16,862 nucleotides of DNA from assembly GCA_003219675.1 (NCBI GenBank), contig QHPW01000015.1:1-16862 (forward strand). Direction: 5' to 3'. Numbering within the stretch: the stretch's first letter is position 1; each line of letters begins with the position of its first letter. Below, piece by piece: positions 9,388 through 15,690 of the stretch. A program made the translations under genes and the position numbers. The notes under the pieces are model-generated. The model was given only the letters and a program-made list of their open reading frames with translations. It was not told where the DNA came from and ran no database searches. This DNA is from Verrucomicrobiota bacterium. Its GTDB lineage: Bacteria > Verrucomicrobiota > Verrucomicrobiia > Limisphaerales > AV2.

Positions 9388-11052
9388 CTATCGTCCCCAC
9401 TCGAGAATCTGTCCCTGGACCAGCAATTGCGCCCGCAGCTTTTGATAATCGACCTTCTGCACCGGCAGGTTGTCGTCCGTGGCCTGGCAAGCCGCGGTCG
9501 CGGCCGACTCGCCGAGGATCATGAACACCGGTTCCATGCGAATCGAACCGTAAGCAATGTGGGTCGCCGAAAGACAGATCGGCACGAACAGGTTCTCGCA
9601 CTCGTTCGCCTTGGGAACAATCGAACGGTAGGAAATCGGATACGGTTTCATCGGCGGCACCTGTACGTCCCCCTCGTTCTCGACGCGGCCGTGTTTCACG
9701 ATGCGCTGGCAGTTATGCGAATCCATATTGTAGGCGGCGAGACCAATGGAATCGGCCGCCACTTCCTGGCCGCGACAGTTGCGCTCGGTCATCACGTAGT
9801 CCGAGACCATTCGTCGCGCTTCGCGCACATAAAGCTGGTTCGGCCAGCCGCCGGTGTCGAGGAACTCGTCTTTGCACAAGCCAAATCGTCGTATCTCGTC
9901 CCGGATGTTTTGCGGCACGCGCGGGTTGGTCGCGAGAAAATGAATGAACCCGCGCGTGTAATCCTCGTGCTGTTTCCAAATCCGCGCGCGAGTGGCATAA
10001 TCGCCGTCGGGGTAATCATAGTTCATCCCGATGAAATCGGTGGAGAAACCGCCGTTGTTGTTGATGTCGGTTTTGCCATTCGGCATCCAGATCGGGTTCC
10101 AGAATTCGGCGAGCTTCGGTTTCCTGCCGGCAGCGACGAGAGCCTCCAGGTAGCGGGCGAGCAGTTCGTACCGGGCCGGGTCGTAATTCGGCGGCGGCTC
10201 GATGGGTTTGCGATTCTGCGCATGGGTCGTGAAGCAGAGGCGATAGTTGTAAGTCTGCACGCGGCGGTCGCCGTCACCGGGCACGCCGCCATCGCCTGGC
10301 TGGATGAACGGCAGCAGGCCGCTGTTCGGGTCACCGGGTCTCAGGTAAGGATCGACCGGCACGATGAACTGGTGTTTCGGCGTCTCGGCGCGTATGCCGT
10401 TGAGTGTTTCGCCATACTGCGCATTCGCTTCGCGCCCGACCGTGTAACTCACGCCCGCCCTGGCCATCAAATCGCCTTCATAACTTGCGTCGATGAACAT
10501 CTTTGCGCGAAAAACTTTTCCGCTTTCCATCGCGATTTCGACAATGCGGGCGTTCTGCTTTTTGACTGAGGCCAATCGCTGGTCAAAATAGATCGGCTTC
10601 TTCGCTTCGTTGATCATCCGGAAGAAAATGTCTTCGGCGACGCGCGGCTCGAACGTCCACATCGTTTGGAGCGCTTTGGCGTCGCTGGCCGCGGTTTGCG
10701 AGCCGCGCCGATGTTGGAAATAATCGTCGCGTGTTTCGAAAGTCCACGCCCGGTCATTCGCGTAATGCTTCGCGACACGCGCGTAGAACTCGCGCGAGAT
10801 GCCGCCAATGGCCGACTTGTTGCCGATGTCCGTTGCCCCGAGCCCGCCGGAACTCAGGCCGCCAGGATGCCGCCCGGATTCCACGATGACGGCAGTCCTG
10901 CCCAGGCGCGCGGTTTGGACTGCGGCAGCGACACCGCCCGAAGTGCCGCCGTAAACGCAGATGTCGGATTCGATGGTTTCGGCTGAGTGGATGGCGGACC
11001 CTCGAAGACAAAGGGACAGAAGACAGCAGAGAAGGATGACCTGCGTTTTCAT
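9388..11052 (-). CDS. Secreted FAD-dependent oxidoreductase (FAD_oxidored family)
   Basis: The protein has 554 residues. A signal peptide covers residues 1-24 (hydrophobic 5-16, cut near HSA|E). It is followed directly by a Rossmann FAD-binding motif DICVYGGTSGGVAAAVQTAR (30-49) and an acidic end of strand 2, AVIVESG. HPGGLSSGGLGATD and MFIDASYEGDLMARAGVSY are hallmarks of the FAD_oxidored family (often labelled xanthan lyase or FAD-dependent oxidoreductase in Verrucomicrobia and Planctomycetes). The C-terminus has GSIRMEPVFMILGESAATAA, a typical second FAD contact. Its location should be periplasmic or extracellular. The substrate is unknown; members often lie near polysaccharide-degradation genes, which is not evident here. 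The start at 11052 is supported by the signal peptide. The upstream spacer has only a weak GGGAATT ribosome binding site. Confidence 0.88.
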   Translation of the reverse strand: MKTQVILLCCLLSLCLRGSAIHSAETIESDICVYGGTSGGVAAAVQTARLGRTAVIVESGRHPGGLSSGGLGATDIGNKSAIGGISREFYARVAKHYANDRAWTFETRDDYFQHRRGSQTAASDAKALQTMWTFEPRVAEDIFFRMINEAKKPIYFDQRLASVKKQNARIVEIAMESGKVFRAKMFIDASYEGDLMARAGVSYTVGREANAQYGETLNGIRAETPKHQFIVPVDPYLRPGDPNSGLLPFIQPGDGGVPGDGDRRVQTYNYRLCFTTHAQNRKPIEPPPNYDPARYELLARYLEALVAAGRKPKLAEFWNPIWMPNGKTDINNNGGFSTDFIGMNYDYPDGDYATRARIWKQHEDYTRGFIHFLATNPRVPQNIRDEIRRFGLCKDEFLDTGGWPNQLYVREARRMVSDYVMTERNCRGQEVAADSIGLAAYNMDSHNCQRIVKHGRVENEGDVQVPPMKPYPISYRSIVPKANECENLFVPICLSATHIAYGSIRMEPVFMILGESAATAACQATDDNLPVQKVDYQKLRAQLLVQGQILEWGR

Positions 11053-11101
11053 AGACAGAGAATTCCCAGAAAGAAAATTTCGCGCATTGAACCCCTGAAC
11101 C

Positions 11102-11200
11102 GTAGCAGCCGCCGTGAGGAGCCTCTCATCGATTTCGGATTTCGGATTTCGGATTTCGGATTTCGGATTTCAGACTGAGCCTCCTTACGTCGGCTGCTAC
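11102..11200. repeat. REPIN-like inverted pair 2 of the GTAGCAGCC repeat family
   Basis: The left unit at 11102-11125 (GTAGCAGCCGCCGTGAGGAG then CCTC) is slightly diverged. The right unit at 11177-11200 lies in opposite orientation and is identical over all 24 bases to the right unit of pair 1. The right unit is followed by GGTTC-ATG-GAACC (11203-11215), a perfect hairpin corresponding to the one after pair 1. A 7-bp tandem array fills the space between the units. Confidence 0.78.
11131..11171. repeat. Tandem heptamer array (GATTTCG x 5.9)
   Basis: GATTTCG is repeated five times without error and a sixth copy lacks its last base, for 41 bases in total. It lies inside the loop of repeat pair 2. 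The period of seven is not a codon multiple, and no gene covers it, so it is a minisatellite likely to vary in copy number by slippage. Confidence 0.9.
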
Positions 11201-11225
11201 GAGGTTCATGGAACCAGAGAGCCGA

Positions 11226-11708
11226 TCAAATCTTCGTTTGGATCGGCGTTTCCCGTTTTAACGGCGCGAAGTTGCCATTCTCGCAGCATTGCACAAATCC
11301 TTCCGTGACGGATTTCAATTCCTCCCAGCGTGCGCGGATTGATTTGGATTCCTGTTTCGTGATCTGATTGTCCGTCGCCGCAGTGGCAATGACCGCGAGC
11401 AGATCGGCAAATTCCTGGACGATCTGGTTGGTCGCCGGCATGAGATGAATCGGGTGCGGCCAGCTCGCTTTTGGGTTTTTAATGAAAAATCCGCCGGCCC
11501 GTTCGCAAATCCAATGGGCGATCCGCGTGTCGTTGGTGCAGCGGACCAACGCCTCGATGCGGTCCAGCGGATTGGCCGCGCCGCTGCCGGCGCCGTCGTC
11601 CGGCTCGGCCCATTTGTAAATCATGGAGAGCGACAGACCGAGCTCGGCGGCGATCTGTTTGGCGCTGCATTTTTGAAAAACTTCCTGAAGCAGTTCGTGC
11701 GAGTCCAT
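11226..11708 (-). CDS. Small helix-turn-helix protein, CII/CP76-like regulator
   Basis: This is a 160-residue soluble protein. Residues 15-34 (SAKQIAAELGLSLSMIYKWA) form a clear helix-turn-helix, with QIAAELGLS as the first helix and turn and MIYKWA as the recognition helix. The remainder has a conserved-looking middle block (NPLDRIEALVRCTND, IAHWICERAGGFFIKNP) and an alpha-helical C-terminus (IVQEFADLLAVIATAATDNQITKQESKSIRARWEELK in outline). The order of parts resembles phage CII/CP76-type regulators (DNA binding, then helical oligomerisation), but this is a resemblance of layout and not a secure family call. It is transcribed alone, divergently from the NfeD-flotillin cluster. AAGG at about -10 (within CTAAGGTCG) may be the ribosome binding site. 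It could regulate the divergent operon, which is speculative. Confidence 0.7.
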   Translation of the reverse strand: MDSHELLQEVFQKCSAKQIAAELGLSLSMIYKWAEPDDGAGSGAANPLDRIEALVRCTNDTRIAHWICERAGGFFIKNPKASWPHPIHLMPATNQIVQEFADLLAVIATAATDNQITKQESKSIRARWEELKSVTEGFVQCCENGNFAPLKRETPIQTKI

Positions 11709-11930
11709 GGGCCGACCTTAGCAAACCAGAAGGCCGGGCGGAAGCGCGGAGTTACAAACCCCCGATGACTTTGTAAATGATTCCACGGCGCGCGCTGGTA
11801 TTGGTTAACGCGGTGAATGAAAACCCTGACGCCAATCAAAACAGAGGTGGACCGCGTGTCCGGCGGACGGTCGAACCGTTGGCGGGCGCCGATTCAGCAA
11901 GGAATTGATCCCGGCGACCTCCTTTCTGTC

Positions 11931-11959
11931 TTGCTCGGAGCGTTGTTTGATCTTTTACT
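11931..11959 (+). promoter_or_regulatory. Possible sigma70-like promoter for the NfeD-flotillin genes
   Basis: TTGCTC (11931-11936) and TTTACT (11954-11959) are separated by 17 bases, 28 bases ahead of the NfeD-like start. Both boxes are poor matches to consensus, and promoter rules for this phylum are uncertain. This is only a candidate. Confidence 0.2.
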
Positions 11960-11987
11960 GTAACCAACAATCAACCAGGCGGTGCTT

Positions 11988-12551
11988 ATGGAATTCACAA
12001 TCTATCTCATCTGTTTGGGAGTCGGTTTTGTTTTCACCCTGTTCAGCGCAATCTTCGGGCACATTTTCGGCCATGGCGGCCATGACGGCCATGTGGACGG
12101 CAGCGGCGGTCATGCCGAAGCAGGCATTGATTCCAGCGACATGCCGGGAGTGTCGGCATTCAGCCCGACCATCATCTCCTCCTTCATCACCGCCTTTGGC
12201 GGATTTGGCATCATTTTCCATCAAATCCCGGCCACCCACAATCCCTGGGCCAGCGCGCCGCTGGCGGTTGTCAGCGGCCTTCTGGTTGCCGCCGGCGTTT
12301 TGTGGTTGCTGCGACAGCTTTTCAGCAAAACGCAAAGTTCCAGCGAGTCGAAGGTCGGCAGTCTGGTCGGCCAGGTGGCCACCATCATCACGCCGATTCC
12401 CGAAAACGGCGTCGGCGAGATCGCCTACGTCCAGGGCGGCACGCGCTACTCCGCGCCGGCGCGCGAAGAGCGCGGAACCTCCGTGCCGGCCGGCAAGCCG
12501 GTCAAAATTACCCGCGTGGTCGGCACGCAATTCTATGTTGAAGCCGCCTGA
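11988..12551 (+). CDS. NfeD/YuaF-like membrane protein, flotillin partner
   Basis: The protein has 187 residues. Transmembrane segments are visible at about 3-24, 58-80 and 90-110, followed by a C-terminal OB-fold-like domain (~119-187, starting KVGSLVGQVATIITPIPENG and containing GEIAYVQGGTRYSAPA). This is the layout of short NfeD proteins such as YuaF, which are encoded next to flotillins and help organise flotillin microdomains. A His/Gly/Asp-rich loop sits between TM1 and TM2 (His25, 29, 32, 35, 42). The start at 11988 is chosen because AGGCGG at 11977-11982 is well spaced before it; the GTG at 11982 overlaps that site. The flotillin gene follows after 41 bases, which supports co-transcription. 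Confidence 0.85.
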   Translation: MEFTIYLICLGVGFVFTLFSAIFGHIFGHGGHDGHVDGSGGHAEAGIDSSDMPGVSAFSPTIISSFITAFGGFGIIFHQIPATHNPWASAPLAVVSGLLVAAGVLWLLRQLFSKTQSSSESKVGSLVGQVATIITPIPENGVGEIAYVQGGTRYSAPAREERGTSVPAGKPVKITRVVGTQFYVEAA

Positions 12552-12592
12552 CAATTTTTGAAAATCAGAACCCGGCACCAAACCAACACCCT

Positions 12593-14116
12593 ATGAATCC
12601 AATCCCCATGCTTGCCCAGTCGGTCTTCTCCGGCGGAATCATCGCCGTCGTGATCGTGGTGATCGCGATCACCATTATCGTCGGCATCGCCGTCGTGCTC
12701 AGCCGCTACACCAAGGTCGGCCCGAACGAGGTGCTTATTGTCTCCGGAAAGAAACACCGTTACGCCGATCCGGACGGCACGGTTAAAACCCGCGGCTTCC
12801 GCATCGTCAAAGGCGGCGGCACGTTCGTTTACCCCGTCGTGGAAAAGGTGGACATCCTCTCGCTGGAACTGCTCACCATCGACGTGCAGACGCCCGAAGT
12901 TTATACCAGCAAAGGCGTGCCGGTGAAAGTCGATGGCGTGGCGCAAATCAAAGTCAAGGGCGACGATATCTCGATCGCCACCGCCGCCGAACAGTTTCTC
13001 GGCAAGAACACCGACGAGATCCGCAACATTGCCACGCAAACGCTGGAAGGCCATCTGCGCGCGATCCTCGGCACCATGACCGTGGAGGAGATTTACCAGA
13101 ATCGCGACGCCTTCGCCTCGAAGGTCCAGGAAGTGGCCGCCGGCGACATGGCCAACATGGGCCTGGGCATTGTCAGCTTTACGATTCGCGATATCCGCGA
13201 CACGCAAGGCTACCTCGACGCGCTCGGCAAACCGCGCATTGCCCAGGTCAAACGCGACGCACAAATCGCCCAGGCCGAAGCCGACCGCGACGCCATGATC
13301 AAGTCTTCGCAGGCGACACAGGCCGGGCAGGAAGCGAAGTTCGCCGCCGACAGCAAAATCGCCGAAGCCCAGCGCGATTATCAATCGAACGTTGCCCAAT
13401 ACCAGGCCGCGGTGAACCAGAAAAAAGCCGAGGCCGACCTCGCCTACGACCTGCAAAAGTTCAAGACCGGCCAGCTCGTGAAAGCCGAGGAGGTGCAGGT
13501 GCAGATCGTCGAGAAACAGAAACAGATCGAGCTGCAACAACAGGAAATTTCACGCAAACAGCGGGAACTCGAAGCGAACGTTCAGAAACCGGCGGACGCC
13601 GAGCGCTACAAGGTCGAGACGCTGGCCAACGCGAAGAAATTCCAGCTCGAAACCGAGGCCGCGGGCAGTGCGTCGGCGGCCAAGGCCACCGGATTCGCCA
13701 ATGCCGACGTCGCCAAGGCCACCGGTCTCGCGGAGGCCGAAGCGAACAAGGCGCGCGGTCTGGCCGAGGCGGCCATTATCGAGGCGCAAGGCAAAGCCAC
13801 CGCATCGGCGATGCAGCAGAAAGCCGAATCGTTCAAGCAATACAACGAGGCCGCGGTGATCGAACTCATCGTGCGCGTCCTGCCGGAGATTGCCGGCAAG
13901 ATTAGCGAACCGCTCTCGAAGACCGAGCGGATGGTCATCATCAACAGCGGCAACGGCGCGGGCGGCGGCGCCAGCAAAATCACCGGCGACGTGATGCAGA
14001 TCATCAGCCAGTTGCCGCCGGTGCTGGAGAGTTTGACCGGCGTAAGGTTCGAGAAGCTGCTGGAGCAGGTCCCCGCGCTGAAAAAGGCGATGGCTAAGGA
14101 TCAACCGGCGAAATGA
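12593..14116 (+). CDS. floT: Flotillin (SPFH/band 7 membrane-microdomain scaffold)
   Basis: The protein has 507 residues. An N-terminal membrane anchor (~14-37, GGIIAVVIVVIAITIIVGIA) precedes an SPFH/PHB domain (~40-215) opening with YTKVGPNEVLIVSGKK and containing LELLTIDVQTPEVYTSKGVP and FTIRDIRDTQGYLDALG, all diagnostic of flotillins. A long Ala/Glu/Lys/Gln coiled coil follows (~220-430), including the EA-rich repeats KATGFANADVAKATGLAEAE. The C-terminus has VIELIVRVLPEIAGKISEPL, also typical. Flotillins oligomerise on the inner face of the cytoplasmic membrane and scaffold lipid-raft-like domains. The length matches bacterial FloT/YuaG. The NfeD-like gene is 41 bases upstream, as in the Bacillus yuaF-floT arrangement. 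The symbol is given by family; FloT versus FloA-type orthology was not tested. Confidence 0.93.
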   Translation: MNPIPMLAQSVFSGGIIAVVIVVIAITIIVGIAVVLSRYTKVGPNEVLIVSGKKHRYADPDGTVKTRGFRIVKGGGTFVYPVVEKVDILSLELLTIDVQTPEVYTSKGVPVKVDGVAQIKVKGDDISIATAAEQFLGKNTDEIRNIATQTLEGHLRAILGTMTVEEIYQNRDAFASKVQEVAAGDMANMGLGIVSFTIRDIRDTQGYLDALGKPRIAQVKRDAQIAQAEADRDAMIKSSQATQAGQEAKFAADSKIAEAQRDYQSNVAQYQAAVNQKKAEADLAYDLQKFKTGQLVKAEEVQVQIVEKQKQIELQQQEISRKQRELEANVQKPADAERYKVETLANAKKFQLETEAAGSASAAKATGFANADVAKATGLAEAEANKARGLAEAAIIEAQGKATASAMQQKAESFKQYNEAAVIELIVRVLPEIAGKISEPLSKTERMVIINSGNGAGGGASKITGDVMQIISQLPPVLESLTGVRFEKLLEQVPALKKAMAKDQPAK

Positions 14117-14171
14117 CCGCGCACGACAGAGCGAAACCGCAAAAAGCGGTTAAGTCCGCTGGAAAGGACAG

Positions 14172-14402
14172 ATGATGCTTGGTTTTCTTGGCGGTTTGGA
14201 AGTGATCTTCCTGTGTTTGTTCGGCGCACTGATCGGGCTGGCGTGTTTCGCCCTGTGGGTCTGGATGCTGATCGATTGCCTCACGAACAACGGCATCCCG
14301 GGATCGGAGAAGGTGGCGTGGGTGCTGGTGATGATCTTCACCCATTTCCTCGGCGCCTTGATCTACTTTTTTGTCGGCAGACCGAAACGCAAGACGGCGT
14401 AG
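14172..14402 (+). CDS. Small two-helix membrane protein, PLDc_N type
   Basis: The protein has 76 residues and two transmembrane helices (about 8-34 and 46-68) separated by a short polar loop. The pattern ALWVWMLIDCLTNNG, then EKVAWVLVMIFTHFLGALIY and FFVGRPKRK, matches the PLDc_N domain: the membrane part found at the N-terminus of cardiolipin synthases and as stand-alone small proteins. There is no catalytic HKD motif, so it is not an enzyme on its own. GGAAAGGA lies about 5 bases upstream of ATGATG, and the second ATG (14175) is an equally possible start. It follows the flotillin gene after 55 bases on the same strand and probably belongs to the same operon, so a role in membrane microdomains is plausible but not shown. 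Confidence 0.8.
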   Translation: MMLGFLGGLEVIFLCLFGALIGLACFALWVWMLIDCLTNNGIPGSEKVAWVLVMIFTHFLGALIYFFVGRPKRKTA

Positions 14403-14413
14403 CCGAGCGGCTC

Positions 14414-14446
14414 GACCGGGGGCAGGATCGAAAGATCGAACCGGTC
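14414..14446 (+). terminator. Stem-loop after the PLDc_N gene (possible transcript end)
   Basis: GACCGG (14414-14419) pairs with CCGGTC (14441-14446), enclosing a small GATC-GAAA-GATC hairpin. The structure begins 11 bases after the stop codon. There is no run of T after it, so terminator function is uncertain. Confidence 0.3.
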
Positions 14447-14483
14447 TTGACCGATGCGCAGTTTGTGACAGACAGGGGTATTC

Positions 14484-14560
14484 GTAGCAGCCGAGGTAAC
14501 GAGGCTCAAGACCTCGTCGGCTAACGGGGCGATTCAGAGCCTCCTTACGTCGGCTGCCAC
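14484..14560. repeat. REPIN-like inverted pair 3 of the GTAGCAGCC repeat family
   Basis: The left unit at 14484-14507 (GTAGCAGCCGAGGTAACGAG then GCTC) and the right unit at 14537-14560, in opposite orientation (CTCCTTACGTCGGCTGCCAC), are separated by only 29 bases. The right unit has one change in the tetranucleotide (GTGG instead of GTAG when read in the unit's own direction). This pair lies inside the proposed operon, between the PLDc_N and J-like genes. Confidence 0.75.
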
Positions 14561-14580
14561 TTTGTTGAAGATTTACGCTC

Positions 14581-15582
14581 ATGCAACACACAGCCATCCA
14601 GCAATGGCTGAAAAAGAAAGCCGTGGCTGACGCGGCGCATCACTTTCTTTTCGCCCTGTTCGTTTTCGCGGTGGGCGCCGCGGTTCTGGGCGTCACCTTT
14701 GTCTTTGTCGGCGCGGTCGTGTGGTTTGTCTTGAACGTCGGCGCGGCGGCGCTGTCGCAAATACTTTTGAACCGGCCATTGCACATTTCTGCCGCGGCGA
14801 TCGCGGCGATTTCCGCGTTGTTCATGGCGTTCCTGTTCGTCGAAAACCGGCGGACGCAGCGCGAGTATTTCGGACGGCGGGGCCGCGCGCCCTTCCAACG
14901 GCCAGGCGAGTTCGGTGGCGAACTGATGAGCCTGCTCGTCTATTCCGACGTTTCCTCGCGCCGGGTCGCGGATGCGCTGCTGACCGGGCCGAGGCTGGTT
15001 GCGGGCGCGTGGAACAGCTTCCGCAAAGCGTGCCGGCTGGCGTGTCTGGATGCGGACGCTTGTTCGCGGACGTTGGCCGTTTTGTTCGCGCATCCTTCGC
15101 GCTGTTCCCTCGGCGAATTGAACCAACTGCCGGATGTTCGCGACCCGGCTAAATCCGCCGCACGTTTGCGCGATATCGAAGGCGTTTTGTTCATCGAGCT
15201 GGATCCGCCGGGTCTGACCTTGACCAGCGAACTGCGACAGGAACTCGCCGGCGCGCTGGGCCTGGGGAGCGGGCCGGCGTCCGACGCGGCGCGCCACCAC
15301 GAGCCGGTCCACCTGCCTGCGGGCTCGATTTACGAATTGCTCGGCGTCGCGCCGGGCGCTTCACTGGAGGACATCGAGATCGCCTATCACAAATGGGCGG
15401 CGCAATCGCGTCGCCGGGGGGCCGAAGCGAAACCTGAATGGAACCAGGAAACAGAAGAGCAGATGAGAGCCGTCCACGCGGCTTATGAGACATTTCTGGC
15501 CAAACAGAAGTCAGAGCAGACCGAAGAACCGGCCGACAAGATCGAGGGTGTTTGGGAACGCTACAAGCGCTCACGGAACTGA
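14581..15582 (+). CDS. Membrane protein with degenerate C-terminal J-like domain
   Basis: The protein has 333 residues. Hydrophobic stretches at ~22-52 and ~70-87 anchor the N-terminus. A cytoplasmic-looking middle region follows (~95-235), with a possible winged-helix-like segment SRTLAVLFAHPSRCSLGELNQL, ending in LRDIEGVLFIELDPPGLTLT. Residues 249-311 read like a J domain: SIYELLGVAPGASLEDIEIA as helix I/II, then a final helix MRAVHAAYETFLAKQ. The HPD triplet that stimulates Hsp70 is absent; the corresponding position is His270-Lys-Trp. True DnaJ co-chaperone activity is therefore unlikely without an alternative mechanism. It may be a J-fold adapter at the membrane. It lies downstream of the flotillin group on the same strand, separated by repeat pair 3. 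No Shine-Dalgarno is evident before the ATG. The function is unknown. Confidence 0.8.
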   Translation: MQHTAIQQWLKKKAVADAAHHFLFALFVFAVGAAVLGVTFVFVGAVVWFVLNVGAAALSQILLNRPLHISAAAIAAISALFMAFLFVENRRTQREYFGRRGRAPFQRPGEFGGELMSLLVYSDVSSRRVADALLTGPRLVAGAWNSFRKACRLACLDADACSRTLAVLFAHPSRCSLGELNQLPDVRDPAKSAARLRDIEGVLFIELDPPGLTLTSELRQELAGALGLGSGPASDAARHHEPVHLPAGSIYELLGVAPGASLEDIEIAYHKWAAQSRRRGAEAKPEWNQETEEQMRAVHAAYETFLAKQKSEQTEEPADKIEGVWERYKRSRN

Positions 15583-15603
15583 AGAATCACACAAGCAGAA
15601 ATT

Positions 15604-15684
15604 ATGATCGAACCTGCGGGAACGAAGATGTGTCCAGCATGCGCCGAAGCGATTAAAGCCGAGGCAAAGATGCCTCGGCCCTGA
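15604..15684 (+). pseudogene. 26-codon zinc-ribbon remnant
   Basis: An ATG frame encodes 26 residues containing MCPACAEAIKAEAKM, the first half of a common bacterial zinc ribbon in which a second CxxC normally follows directly. Here the frame instead reads PRP and stops at TGA (15682-15684), exactly within a perfect hairpin. The next gene starts 6 bases later in the same reading frame, so only this stop separates them. It could be a truncated zinc-ribbon gene, a lost N-terminal domain of the downstream protein, or chance. Confidence 0.4.
15658..15679 (+). repeat. Perfect 9-bp hairpin (GCCGAGGCA / TGCCTCGGC)
   Basis: GCCGAGGCA at 15658-15666 pairs without mismatch to TGCCTCGGC at 15671-15679 around the loop AAGA. 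It is GC-rich, with no T tract. It lies 12 bases before the start of the carbonic anhydrase-like gene and ends the zinc-ribbon frame, so it could be an inserted repeat or a translational control structure. Confidence 0.7.
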
Positions 15685-15690
15685 AATGTC

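Noticed and set aside
11131..11171. CRISPR array
   Set aside because: The repeat is a direct 7-bp tandem array without spacers, and no cas genes are present.
9064..11200. Repeat pairs as terminal inverted repeats of insertion sequences
   Set aside because: The intervals between paired units are too short or non-coding, no transposase is present, and no target-site duplication is evident. The segment between pairs 1 and 2 is an ordinary oxidoreductase gene.
11982..11987. GTG start two codons upstream for the NfeD-like gene
   Set aside because: This GTG overlaps the AGGCGGTG ribosome binding site that is correctly spaced for the ATG at 11988.
12593..14116. Flotillin as a stomatin/HflK-type SPFH protein
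   Set aside because: The long EA-repeat coiled coil, N-terminal single anchor, C-terminal VIELIVRVLPEIAGKI block and adjacent NfeD gene fit flotillin better.
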